From JAAXVZ01 sp964392465 (GTDB taxonomy: Archaea > Nanobdellota > Nanobdellia > Woesearchaeales > GW2011-AR15): DNA of 43,592 nt. Every line of letters starts with the position of its first letter. Position 1 is the first letter of the stretch. The DNA is taken from assembly GCA_964392465.1 (NCBI GenBank), contig CAYMPC010000004.1, positions 1 to 43,592 of the forward strand. The letters run 5' to 3'. The translations under genes and the position numbers were made by a program. Of the stretch, positions 16,780 to 26,021 are shown one piece after another. Under the pieces are notes generated by a model. The model was not told the origin of the DNA. It saw nothing but the letters and a program-made list of their open reading frames with translations, and ran no database searches.

Positions 16780-19700
16780 TTAGGAAAGACCAATACAGTT
16801 ATGATACCAATTACCATATGTTCCTCCTGATTCACAGCAATTATCTTTGTTATAGCTACATTCTTCTACAGTTCCACAGATATGTATTCTTGCTGTTTCA
16901 GATGTTAAGCTAGGAACACACAAAATTAGTGCATAATAGCTTACATTATTTATCTGCACTTCATCACAAGGAATTCCTTCTCTTACAGTACCATCTCCAT
17001 CAGGACAATAAGTAGGAATATTTCCTTCTGCTTCAAAGCAACTGTTTATTCCATGATAAATATAATTTACCCCATTTACAGTTGTTGTTTGATCTGGTGC
17101 ATCTGGAGGTGCTATATATGTTGCATTTGTAGTATTTTCTTGGCATTTATAACATTTGTATACAATATTATTTGGTCCAACCTCTCTGCCAAGATTCTGA
17201 AGTGTAATCTTACTTGTTGTGCAAGGTCCACTAGGGCCTGGCATAGTATTATTACAAGAAGTTATTGGATTTTGGATTTTTCCAACACTATTGAAAATTT
17301 CCTTTCCAACACAAGCATTACTGCACATTTCTTCTGTCCAACTATAATTTCTGAGCTTTTCAGGTATTATGTCTTCATCTTCTCCTAGATGATAAGGTAT
17401 AACAGCAATTATCTTTTTATCAATTTTCCATTTATCATAAGCAGTTAGCATTTGTTGTACATAAGCATCAACATCAAAAGAATTTGGCTTACTTTGAACG
17501 ATTATTGGATGAGGTGCCCAGGCGGTTTCAGTTAATAATATTTTTCCAATGCATAATTCTTGAGCAGCACACATTTGTGGAGTGTTTTCTGTTGTAGGTG
17601 TATTTGGGCAAAAATCAATACTATCTTTAAATCCATCACCATCACTATCTTCGCACGCATCTCCGTTTCCGTTTCTGTTCCAGTCTTCTTGATCTGGGTT
17701 TGGATAATTAACACAATTATCACAAACATCTCCAATACCATCTCCATCTTCATCTTCTTGATTTTTTTGGCACACTCCTCCATTACAAACAGAATCAGAA
17801 TTGCAAGTTATATCTTTATTATTTATACAAGTACCTAAATCAGGTCCATTAGGTAAATATCTGCAGTTATCAATACAGTTTGTTGTTATTGTGTCTATCT
17901 CATTTAACTTACATTTAATATCATAACCAATTTCAGGAATTCCATCATTATCAGTGTTATCATCACAAGCATCTCCCAAATGATCTAAATCAAGATCTTT
18001 TTGAGCATGATTTAAAACATTAGGACAATTATCACAAACATCAGCCCAGCCATCATTATCATTATCATCTCCTTCACTAACATCAGCGTTGTTTGGGCAT
18101 TTATCTAATATATCTAAAGCACCATCACTATCAGAATCATCACAAGCATCTCCTACTCCATCATTATCCCAATCAAGTTGATTTGAGTTAGATACAGCAG
18201 GGCAATTGTCTTTTATATTTGCAAGCCCATCATTATCATTATCAGCATCATCAATTTGTGTACATGCAATATTAAAATCTGTAGAACTACATAAGGATTG
18301 TAAAAGAGAAAATCTTTCTTTATAGGCTTCCATGCCAAAAGGATTAACGCCGCCAGGATATGCATTCATCTCAGAAACCTTTGGATAAGAATGATCAGCA
18401 TAAACATCTATTCCTGTACAAGCAGCAACCCCATAGTCCGGATCAGTAAATACTTTTGTTAAATATTCATTTGTTGCTATTTCTATTTTTTTTTCAAAAC
18501 AGTACACTTTGAAAGTGTCTTCTATCCTATCTATGATTTGATTAGCTTTATTAAAATCAGAGTCTGCACAAGAATCAGAATTGGGTTGACCTATGTCTGA
18601 AAACACATGCTCCAATCCGTTTGCCAAATAAAAATTATACCATGTTCTTATTCTATTAATGAATTCCTTTTTCTTTTCACATACACAATCAGTATGGTCT
18701 TGATCGGTAACTATAGGGTTACATGTTAAAACAACATCACAAACAGGAGCACAATTTTCAGTATACCCTGCAGGAGTTTCCCCTGTACAATAATTATTCC
18801 CCCCACTTAAGTAATTGGTCATATAACCTAACTTTACACAATCTGCTTTTTTTAAGGTAGTGCCTCCTAAGGAAGTGTCATCAGGTTGTCCATCATATTG
18901 TTTTGCATACTCTGGGGCTAACTCACATTCTTTCATTCCTGTTGTTGGAGCAAGTCCTGCAGGCATTACTTTTATTGAGTTTGAGTGAGGCAATGCTTTT
19001 ATTGCTGTGGCCATTTCAGAGAAATATCTAGCATATTCTTTTATTTCATAATCTGTTACAGATATGTCGCCCCATTCATATGCCAGATTAGGTTCTTCCC
19101 ATATCTCTACATAAAGTGGCCATTCTGGTTTATCTTCATGGATTTTATTTATTAGGGCAATAGCTAGTGATTTAGAGCTAGAGTAATCATAAATTGGCTT
19201 GTTTTCTCCATTTTCATCTTCTCCATATTTACAATTTAATTCCGTAGTACAGTCTCCAGGATGAGGCCAAAAAGTGTTTAGTCTTTTTTCTTTTAATGTT
19301 AAAATAGGAGTAAGCTCTTTTTCATAGATTTTATCAATTGCTTTTTTGTATAAATCTAAAGAATTTTGTATCTCGGGGCGTAAATAAACAACAAGCTTAG
19401 CATAGCCACACGCACCACTAAAGTTAGATATACAATTTATGTCCCTTTCAATTATCATATCTGAAAAATCACCAGAATCAAGAAGCAGATCTTGAAACAT
19501 TACTTGTAATCCATGAATGTTTGTTCCATCACAATTGGCAGACCATTCTGAGAGATGAGACGTAGTCCCTCTTACTTTGTTTCTTTCTATATCTGCAGTA
19601 CTTTCAATAAACACCCACCTTCCATCTTCTATATAGGCAATCTTGAATTTTTCTTCTTGAGACAATCTAGAAACGTGATAATCTTCATATCTCAATGTCA

Positions 19701-20388
19701 AAAAGACATCAGGACTAAATTGAATAGTTTCAGGATAGAATATATATTTTATTTTTCCAAGCACGCTTGGATCATCAGGGCAAAGCTCTTTTAGATATAC
19801 ACTAATATTATTAACAGGTAAAGCAGAGCTAGTAATTTTTATTCCTTTAGGAATGCTTAACTCCATATCTAAGTCAGGAGAACTTAAAACAACATCACTT
19901 ATTGTTCTATATTGGGAATCTAGCTGAAATTTAATAGAGTCATATCTTGAAAAAGAATATTCTCTTTTCTCAAAGTTAATTACAATCCCTTCTTTTGATA
20001 AAACAATAGGATACTCCAAATTAATAATAATTTTATCTTCACTAATTTTAACATCTACTCTATTAGGAGTAGTTCTTGCATTAACAACATAATCTTGCTT
20101 TTCAAATTTAGAAAAATCAATACAAGCATACATTCCTTTCATTATTTTTTCTTTTATTTTTGCTTCTGTATCACAAAGACCAAACTCATCTATAGATTCT
20201 AGTAAAAAAGATTCTAGGCAATCATCTATTATTTTATTCAAAGAATCACTGGAAACTTCAGAGAAAGAGGTTTGTGTGAGACTCTTCATTTCACTAAATG
20301 GATTTGTATAATATATTACGGTCCCTGCAAAAATCAAAAGGACAATGCCTACAATTACATATATGGTTATTTGAGATTTTGATTTCAT
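16780..20388 (-). CDS. giant anchored surface protein: GH-A-like barrel interrupted by thrombospondin type 3 repeats
   Basis: This 1202-aa protein has an N-terminal SQITIYVIVGIV membrane segment (about 6-27), pilin-like and common in DPANN anchored proteins. An unassigned domain (40-165) and a beta domain ending near TSHLSEWS (about 275) follow. A TIM-barrel-like region has YVEIWEEPNL (about 427-436), like the acid/base motif of clan GH-A glycoside hydrolases, although the usual Asn before the Glu is Glu here. Then come about five DxDxDG-type, CP-containing thrombospondin type 3 repeats (about 711-938), which bind calcium in known proteins. The barrel resumes with ILLTETAW (about 950), resembling the nucleophile strand. 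The C-terminal 200 residues are Cys-rich. It is probably a surface carbohydrate-binding or carbohydrate-cleaving protein; activity is unproven. Confidence 0.75.
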   Translation of the reverse strand: MKSKSQITIYVIVGIVLLIFAGTVIYYTNPFSEMKSLTQTSFSEVSSDSLNKIIDDCLESFLLESIDEFGLCDTEAKIKEKIMKGMYACIDFSKFEKQDYVVNARTTPNRVDVKISEDKIIINLEYPIVLSKEGIVINFEKREYSFSRYDSIKFQLDSQYRTISDVVLSSPDLDMELSIPKGIKITSSALPVNNISVYLKELCPDDPSVLGKIKYIFYPETIQFSPDVFLTLRYEDYHVSRLSQEEKFKIAYIEDGRWVFIESTADIERNKVRGTTSHLSEWSANCDGTNIHGLQVMFQDLLLDSGDFSDMIIERDINCISNFSGACGYAKLVVYLRPEIQNSLDLYKKAIDKIYEKELTPILTLKEKRLNTFWPHPGDCTTELNCKYGEDENGENKPIYDYSSSKSLAIALINKIHEDKPEWPLYVEIWEEPNLAYEWGDISVTDYEIKEYARYFSEMATAIKALPHSNSIKVMPAGLAPTTGMKECELAPEYAKQYDGQPDDTSLGGTTLKKADCVKLGYMTNYLSGGNNYCTGETPAGYTENCAPVCDVVLTCNPIVTDQDHTDCVCEKKKEFINRIRTWYNFYLANGLEHVFSDIGQPNSDSCADSDFNKANQIIDRIEDTFKVYCFEKKIEIATNEYLTKVFTDPDYGVAACTGIDVYADHSYPKVSEMNAYPGGVNPFGMEAYKERFSLLQSLCSSTDFNIACTQIDDADNDNDGLANIKDNCPAVSNSNQLDWDNDGVGDACDDSDSDGALDILDKCPNNADVSEGDDNDNDGWADVCDNCPNVLNHAQKDLDLDHLGDACDDNTDNDGIPEIGYDIKCKLNEIDTITTNCIDNCRYLPNGPDLGTCINNKDITCNSDSVCNGGVCQKNQEDEDGDGIGDVCDNCVNYPNPDQEDWNRNGNGDACEDSDGDGFKDSIDFCPNTPTTENTPQMCAAQELCIGKILLTETAWAPHPIIVQSKPNSFDVDAYVQQMLTAYDKWKIDKKIIAVIPYHLGEDEDIIPEKLRNYSWTEEMCSNACVGKEIFNSVGKIQNPITSCNNTMPGPSGPCTTSKITLQNLGREVGPNNIVYKCYKCQENTTNATYIAPPDAPDQTTTVNGVNYIYHGINSCFEAEGNIPTYCPDGDGTVREGIPCDEVQINNVSYYALILCVPSLTSETARIHICGTVEECSYNKDNCCESGGTYGNWYHNCIGLS

Positions 20389-20464
20389 ATATAAAAAACA
20401 ACACTATAGATATATAAACTTTTCCAGATAGTAAAGGCATACATAATTTTATTTTTTATTATAA

Positions 20465-21481
20465 TTAAATTAATATACCAAAAATCCCGCTAAAAATAGC
20501 AAGAGAGCCAACATATACAAAGTATGCAATCGGAGCAAACAACAGCAAGTATTTTAACCCTGCTTTTATGCTTCCCTCTCGTAAATCAGCAATAATCATA
20601 GAGGAGACAATGGCAATTATAATAATACATATTTTTGAGAACATAATAAAATCCTCAGGGTTAATAGTTTTGTAGGCAAAATTAAAAGGAAGAGCACTAT
20701 AAGAAGAAGTAATTGTTAATTTTTCACCTAGCCCTTGAATAATTTCCATAAGATTGAAAGAAAGGGCAAAAAGAACAGGTGAAATTATTATAGCAGTTAT
20801 TGTTATAAATATAACATAACTTGTTACAGATGCAATCAACTCTTTTTTTAGATAAGATGCTTCCTTAACATTTTCCACAATCTTTTCAATAAGTTCAGAG
20901 ATATTAGTTCCAGATTTCAAGCCAACAACAATCATATCTATAGATTCTTGCAATAAAGTTGAATTATATTTTTCACCAAATTCTTTTAAGGCTTCTTCTG
21001 TATCATAGCCAGCCATTACTTTTTTTGAGACGATTTCTATCTCCTTTTCAAGAACTCCAAATTCTGGCTGTATAGAATTCCATAATGCATTATCGAAACT
21101 CATACCAGCCCTTAAATTTACAGACACTTCTTCAAGAAAATCAGGCAGCACTTCTTCAATCACTCTTGTTCTATTGAATATGATAAATTCATAATAAAGC
21201 CAAAAAAATAAGAAAATCACCAAAATAACAGAGAACTCAATAAGAGTGAGTGAAATAAAAGAAGCAAAAGCAATAAAAACAGGATTTACATTTTTTATTA
21301 TATTTGAAACAAAGATAAAATGAATAATAACTGTAAAAATAATCGAAAGAACAAAAACACCTCCGTATAAAGAGAAAGGAACCTTATATGTACCAGTTTT
21401 AATGAGATATTTTTTAATATTCAATCTTATCTTTGTTGGTATTATTGCTTCTCCAAGAGACTGCAAAAAGCTTTTTTTCAT
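20465..21481 (-). CDS. TadC/ArlJ-like type II secretion F-domain membrane protein
   Basis: This 338-aa protein has several hydrophobic segments at each end and a central cytoplasmic helical T2SSF domain, including an RAGMSFDNAL stretch and a second one with GLKSGTNISELI. Such proteins form the inner-membrane platform on which the pilus ATPase works. Its ATG overlaps the stop of the upstream platform gene (ATGA), so the two are translationally coupled. It resembles the C-terminal half of a duplicated archaeal ArlJ-type platform. It belongs with the ATPase at 22313-23803. Confidence 0.85.
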   Translation of the reverse strand: MKKSFLQSLGEAIIPTKIRLNIKKYLIKTGTYKVPFSLYGGVFVLSIIFTVIIHFIFVSNIIKNVNPVFIAFASFISLTLIEFSVILVIFLFFWLYYEFIIFNRTRVIEEVLPDFLEEVSVNLRAGMSFDNALWNSIQPEFGVLEKEIEIVSKKVMAGYDTEEALKEFGEKYNSTLLQESIDMIVVGLKSGTNISELIEKIVENVKEASYLKKELIASVTSYVIFITITAIIISPVLFALSFNLMEIIQGLGEKLTITSSYSALPFNFAYKTINPEDFIMFSKICIIIIAIVSSMIIADLREGSIKAGLKYLLLFAPIAYFVYVGSLAIFSGIFGILI

Positions 21482-22284
21482 TCCATCACCATAGGTTTTA
21501 ATGATTTGAAAAACAATACAAAAAATATCTGGATTACTAAAACTAAAAGAGCAATAGAAAGCAAAATTCTAAAGTCAATTATAATTACTCCAGGAAGAAA
21601 ACTTGTCGCAACAACAAGCATTGAAGTTCCAAGAGAAGGAAGGATTGTTCCTATAATCATATAAAACATGGACATAGGGTTAAGTTTTTTCCCATATTCT
21701 TGTATTTGAATTAAATGCAATTTAGTAATGTCTTTTAGGGTTTCTTTAAGGGTTTTGTGAATATCTGATCCTGTTTTCAATGAGCTTAACAGTTCTTCCA
21801 TTATTCTTGTATATCCTTTTGAAGGACTATATTCAATTGATTTTCTTATTGCATCTTCTACAGGCATACCCAAATCTATATCATAAATTAGTTCCTTAAA
21901 ATAAAAACTTGACTTTGTCTTTAATTTTGATACGCTATTTATAGCATTTATCAAAGAAGAACCACTTTCAAGTTTCAGGAGAAGGTGTCTTGCTGAGTAT
22001 AATAAATCAGATTCAAGAAACGCTTTTCTGTTTTGTATACTAAATACAGGGATAAGATTAATTAGATAAAAACAAAGGAAAAATGTTGAAATAAATATTA
22101 TTCCAAATATAAATATAGGAAATTTTCTTGAGAGCCACAAAAAAAAAGCAAACCCAGAAAAAATAATAGAGACAACTAAACTAAAAAGATAGTTCATTTT
22201 AGAGAACTTTTCAATAGAATAACCTATTTTAGATTTTTTTAAAGTCTCTTCGAATTTTTTGGAGAAAAAAAGATATTTTTTCAT
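21478..22284 (-). CDS. second TadB/TadC-like platform protein
   Basis: This 268-aa protein has two N-terminal hydrophobic segments, a helical T2SSF domain (LLLKLESGSSLINAI and LLSSLKTGSDIHKTL mark its two half-motifs), and two C-terminal hydrophobic segments. It lies between the ATPase gene (29-nt gap) and the second F-domain gene (4-nt overlap). This is the TadA-TadB-TadC order of Tad pili and related archaeal systems. The two proteins probably form a heteromeric membrane platform. Confidence 0.8.
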   Translation of the reverse strand: MKKYLFFSKKFEETLKKSKIGYSIEKFSKMNYLFSLVVSIIFSGFAFFLWLSRKFPIFIFGIIFISTFFLCFYLINLIPVFSIQNRKAFLESDLLYSARHLLLKLESGSSLINAINSVSKLKTKSSFYFKELIYDIDLGMPVEDAIRKSIEYSPSKGYTRIMEELLSSLKTGSDIHKTLKETLKDITKLHLIQIQEYGKKLNPMSMFYMIIGTILPSLGTSMLVVATSFLPGVIIIDFRILLSIALLVLVIQIFFVLFFKSLKPMVME

Positions 22285-22312
22285 TTTTAATTACATTATT
22301 AGCTATTCCTAT

Positions 22313-23803
22313 TTATTCGCTTTTTAGCTCAAAATCAAGATTGTTTTTCACTCTTCCCATTAAATCTTCTTTTTCAGTATAATAATCACTCATTATTAGC
22401 CCTATTATATTAATATCTTCAATATTCTTATTCATCAGCCATTTTAATACCAAAATTTTTTCTTGTATATCTGAATAAATTTGTTTTATAGACATTCCAG
22501 TATAGAGATTTAAAGTTTTCAAGAGTTTATCAGGACTATTTGTCTGTCGCATAACTTCACTCATTTCATCATACTGCATAATGAGATTTGGCATAGTGTT
22601 CTGATTTATCTCAGCAATCTGGAAAGTTTTTCTTCTTCCTGTTCTTCTATTCCTATTTTGTACTACGATTAAACCGATTGAAGAGAGCAGTTGCCTAGGT
22701 AAGTTTATTGGGGGATTAGTGAGTCTTGCAATTGCTTCATCAACATTGCTTGCGTGAAAAGTTGAATAAACACTGTGGCCAGTATGCATTGCCTCAAACA
22801 TAACTTCTATTTCTTTTTCCCTTCTTATTTCTCCTACTATTATTCTATCAGGCCTCATTCTCAATGTGTTTATCATACAGTCAAGCATGGTTATTTCTCC
22901 CTTACCTTCTGGGTTAGGAAGCCTTGACTGCATCGGAATCCAATGTAAAGTATCAGGAAGACTTAATTCTCTAGTATCTTCAATTGAAATGATTCTTTGA
23001 TTAGGAGGGAAGAAATTAGAAATTACATTTAAGAAAGAAGTTTTTCCTGAGCCAGTCCCCCCAACTATCAAAATAGAAATTTCATATTGGATTGCTTGCC
23101 AAATTAAAGCAGCAGAAGACAAATCAATAGTTCCATTTTTAAGAAAAGAAGTAATTGCCCAAGGAGTTTTTGCGAATTTTCTTATAGTAATAGTGTTCCC
23201 CTTTGTGGTTATTGGAGACAAGGTTGCATTTACTCTGTCTCCTGTTTCAAGGTGGGCATCCAATAATGGCTGTAGCATGCTAATTCCTTTGTCCACATTT
23301 CTTCCAATTAATGTTGCAAAATGTTTTATTTTATTCTCTTCATTAAATATAACGTTTGTTTTTAACCAACCATATTTTCTATGATATACCCAAACAGGAG
23401 TTTTTGCATTGTTGACAACAATTTCCTCTAGTTCTGGATCCTGCAAAAGGAATTCTATTTCTGCTAAACCAAGACTTGTCAAAAGAATATAATTTGTTAT
23501 TACCTCTATATTAGATTGATCTATTCCTGAGAACTGTGTTTTGATTAATTCATTTAATTTTATTTTAAACTTATCTTTTATCTCCTTTTGGCTTTCTGTT
23601 GTTTTTTTTTTTGTTAATTCAAAGCTTAACCCAGTTATTATGTCTGTCCTTATTCTTTCTATAATCCTTTTTGTCTCATCAGTTATATTAAGTAAAGAAA
23701 GATAATAAAAAGGAACAGGCTCACCTTTTTGACTATATATATGAATCTGTAACGGAATCTTGTTAATTTCAATGTTATAAGAATCTATTGCTTTAGTCTC
23801 CAA
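22313..23803 (-). CDS. TadA/CpaF-type pilus assembly ATPase
   Basis: This 496-aa protein has an N-terminal domain and a RecA-like ATPase domain. Walker A is GGTGSGKT (about 249-256). ISIEDTREL is the Asp box, RPDRIIVGEIR the Walker B region, and GHSVYSTFHA the His box; catalytic residues look intact. It powers polymerisation or secretion through the two platform proteins that follow. The start is a TTG at 23803: no in-frame ATG is available, an in-frame stop lies a short way upstream, and GGGG and AGG stretches just before it could serve as ribosome-binding sites. It is much shorter than the other ATPase in this window and has the standard catalytic motifs. Confidence 0.9.
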   Translation of the reverse strand: METKAIDSYNIEINKIPLQIHIYSQKGEPVPFYYLSLLNITDETKRIIERIRTDIITGLSFELTKKKTTESQKEIKDKFKIKLNELIKTQFSGIDQSNIEVITNYILLTSLGLAEIEFLLQDPELEEIVVNNAKTPVWVYHRKYGWLKTNVIFNEENKIKHFATLIGRNVDKGISMLQPLLDAHLETGDRVNATLSPITTKGNTITIRKFAKTPWAITSFLKNGTIDLSSAALIWQAIQYEISILIVGGTGSGKTSFLNVISNFFPPNQRIISIEDTRELSLPDTLHWIPMQSRLPNPEGKGEITMLDCMINTLRMRPDRIIVGEIRREKEIEVMFEAMHTGHSVYSTFHASNVDEAIARLTNPPINLPRQLLSSIGLIVVQNRNRRTGRRKTFQIAEINQNTMPNLIMQYDEMSEVMRQTNSPDKLLKTLNLYTGMSIKQIYSDIQEKILVLKWLMNKNIEDINIIGLIMSDYYTEKEDLMGRVKNNLDFELKSE

Positions 23804-23876
23804 CCTAATACCCCTTTTTTAACATTACATTAAGTAAGACTCGTCTTTTTTAAATCTTTCTACTTAACTAGCAGAA

Positions 23877-24050
23877 TTATATACCAAGAAGGCTGTTTCC
23901 GAAAATATGCAGCAAGATAACTAAAATCATAACAAGAACAGCCAAGAAGATTATATGACCTGGTTTAAATTCTATCTTAGATTTGTATTCATCAAAATAT
24001 CTTGTTAAACCAGCACCACTCATCGGCATATTTATTTTGTCTTTTGCCAT
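23877..24050 (-). CDS. Sec61-beta (archaeal SecG) preprotein translocase subunit
   Basis: This small 57-aa protein begins MAKDKINMPMSGAGL and has the conserved PxSGAGLxRYFDE motif (residues 9-21). A single C-terminal transmembrane helix (about 32-51) ends in HIFG, the standard archaeal Sec61-beta layout. It is the small subunit of the SecYEG/Sec61 channel that exports the pilins, lipoproteins and surface proteins coded nearby. The ATG at 24050 follows a TATA-like TTTTTAAATT (about 24071-24080) by about 25 nt, so the transcript is probably leaderless. The gene is easy to miss because of its size. Position next to the pilus block may be chance. Confidence 0.93.
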   Translation of the reverse strand: MAKDKINMPMSGAGLTRYFDEYKSKIEFKPGHIIFLAVLVMILVILLHIFGNSLLGI

Positions 24051-24206
24051 ATTTTAAAGGAAGAAAGGATAATTTAAAAAGATTTTGCTACTATTAATAA
24101 TCTATTTTGATATCTTACTAAAAAACAATAAAATTACACAAAAACAACAAAACTGAAAAGCATATTAACTAAAAGAGTTTTTAATTATATTAACAGAAAG
24201 TAAAAA

Positions 24207-25211
24207 ATGAAAAATCTCAAAAAACACTTTCCAAATATTTTAACTATCTCAAGATTTTTTTTTGGGGGTTTAATGCTAGTTTCTTCTTTATTCAAAAGCC
24301 ACGTGTTCTTTTTATTATTTTACATTTTCGCTTTGATAACTGATATTGCAGATGGTTTTTTCGCAAGAAAAATGAAGAAAACTTCTGATTTAGGAAAAAA
24401 GTTGGACATCTTAGCTGATAACTTTATAATTTTATGTTTGATAGTTTCTTTCTTCTTACTTAAAAAAAACATTATGTTCTCTTACAGATATCATATTTTC
24501 TTTTTATTCGGGTATTATTCTTTTGTCCAGATAATAAGTATAATTTTTGCAAAAAAAATAATCTTCATGAGAACATATGCAGCCAATCTTGCAGCAATCC
24601 TCTTTCCGTTTTTAATTATTCTAATATTGTTATTCGAGTCAACAATATTGATATATCCCTATATTCTTATTATGGTATATAGTTTGAGTGAAAAATTAAT
24701 ACTAAACCTGGCAGAGGAGGATAAAAAAACAATTTTTCATTTAACTTCTTTAGGCTTGAAAATATTTTTTTTTCTCACATTTATCCTTCTCACTATTGTT
24801 TTGTTTTTAGTAGTTAATACAGAAAAACCAGTTTTTGCATGTTTTGAAGATGATTATTGTATATCTTTAGAAGTAAGAGATAGTGAGGAAGAAAGGGCAC
24901 TAGGCTTGATGTTTAGAGAAAGATTACTTGAAAACAGAGGCATGTTATTTATTTTTGATCAGAATGTTTCTTTTCCTTTTTGGATGAAAAACATGAAAAT
25001 CTCAATAGATATTATATTTATTAACTCAGATAAAAAAATAATTTCAATATCAGAAAATGCACTGCCTTGTAACAAGCCAGATGAAGAGTGCGAGTTATAT
25101 TCTTCTTCAGAAGATTATCTGTATGTAATTGAAACCATAAGCGGATTTAGCGAGAAACATAATTTAGAAAAGGGGCAGGAAGTTAGGTTTTCGCCGAAAA
25201 CATTTCCATAA
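24207..25211 (+). CDS. CDP-alcohol phosphatidyltransferase fused to DUF192 domain
   Basis: This is a 334-aa protein. The N-terminal half (1-205) is a polytopic CDP-alcohol phosphatidyltransferase with all catalytic residues: D46, D49, G50, A53, R54, G63, D67 and D71. These enzymes make phospholipid head groups such as phosphatidylinositol or phosphoglycerol derivatives from CDP-archaeol or another CDP-alcohol. The C-terminal part (about 212-330), after a last hydrophobic helix, is a DUF192 domain (ERALGLMFRERL, GMLFIFD, FPFWMKNM). DUF192 would face outside if the helix count is even. The fusion is unusual; DUF192 also occurs alone at 34.3 kb. A TATA-like element (24178-24190) lies about 20-25 nt before the ATG. 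Confidence 0.85.
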   Translation: MKNLKKHFPNILTISRFFFGGLMLVSSLFKSHVFFLLFYIFALITDIADGFFARKMKKTSDLGKKLDILADNFIILCLIVSFFLLKKNIMFSYRYHIFFLFGYYSFVQIISIIFAKKIIFMRTYAANLAAILFPFLIILILLFESTILIYPYILIMVYSLSEKLILNLAEEDKKTIFHLTSLGLKIFFFLTFILLTIVLFLVVNTEKPVFACFEDDYCISLEVRDSEEERALGLMFRERLLENRGMLFIFDQNVSFPFWMKNMKISIDIIFINSDKKIISISENALPCNKPDEECELYSSSEDYLYVIETISGFSEKHNLEKGQEVRFSPKTFP

Positions 25212-25248
25212 TGCTTTTTAATCTATTCTCTTTTTCACAAGTATTATA

Positions 25249-26010
25249 ATGATAAAAAATTCCTTTATTTTTCTCCCAAAAATCAAGAGCAAAAAAGAAT
25301 TTTTTTTATGGAAGCAAGGCATAAACGAATGGGAGATTTTCATAAGTAATGAGAAAATAAAAGGAATCTCACCAAGAGCTAAAAAAGAATATGACTTACT
25401 TTTAAGAGATGCTAAAAAAGCACTTTTTGATAATAATTCTTCTTTCTTTACGAACATAATGCCAACAACAGAAACATGGAGACTTTATGATTATTTCAAA
25501 GAGGAAGCTATTTTTTTAGATATTGAGACTTCTAGTGCAACAGATGCAAACTCCTATCTCACAGTGTTAGGATTATTTGATGGGATAAATACAAAAACAA
25601 TGATAAAGGACATTAATCTTGATATTATAGCATTAAAGAAAGAATTACAAAAATACAAGCTGTTAATAACGTTTAATGGATCAACTTTTGATATACCTTA
25701 TTTGAAAAAGAAATATTCAAATCTACTTCCAGAAGTTCCACATATTGATTTAAGGCATGTGTGTAATAAAGTTGGCCTTAAAGGAGGATTGAAAGATATA
25801 GAAAAGCAGCTGAATATAACAAGAGACAATATAATTATAGAAAGACTATATGGAGGAGATCCTTTTAAATTATGGAGGATGTTTAAAGGAAGCGGAGATG
25901 ATTATTATCTTAAGCTGCTTGTTGAATATAATGAAGAAGATGTTATCAATCTAAAGAGGATTGCAGATTATGCTATTTCAGAATTAAAAAAAAATACAAT
26001 ATTTTTTTAA
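25249..26010 (+). CDS. RNase H-like (YprB/RNase_H_2) 3'-5' exonuclease family protein
   Basis: This 253-aa protein has an N-terminal stretch of about 85 residues and a DEDD-type nuclease fold. Motif I is FLDIET (D91, E93), motif II TFNGSTFDIPYL (D148), and motif III YNEED (Y227, D231), the DEDDy pattern. Family members cut or trim nucleic acid using two metal ions; the in vivo target is unknown. It lies 37 nt after the CDP-alcohol transferase gene and 11 nt before the M50 protease gene, so an operon is possible. Confidence 0.85.
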   Translation: MIKNSFIFLPKIKSKKEFFLWKQGINEWEIFISNEKIKGISPRAKKEYDLLLRDAKKALFDNNSSFFTNIMPTTETWRLYDYFKEEAIFLDIETSSATDANSYLTVLGLFDGINTKTMIKDINLDIIALKKELQKYKLLITFNGSTFDIPYLKKKYSNLLPEVPHIDLRHVCNKVGLKGGLKDIEKQLNITRDNIIIERLYGGDPFKLWRMFKGSGDDYYLKLLVEYNEEDVINLKRIADYAISELKKNTIFF

Positions 26011-26021
26011 AAGATTATTCA

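Noticed and set aside
12620..23803. Archaellum operon
   Set aside because: No ArlH-like ATPase, no ArlF/G, and no set of tandem archaellins is visible; the ATPases and platform genes fit a type IV pilus or Tad-like system better.
23838..23850. AAGAC/GTCTT hairpin with T-run as a terminator
   Set aside because: The T-run is on the plus strand, where no gene ends there; on the minus strand no T-run follows the hairpin.
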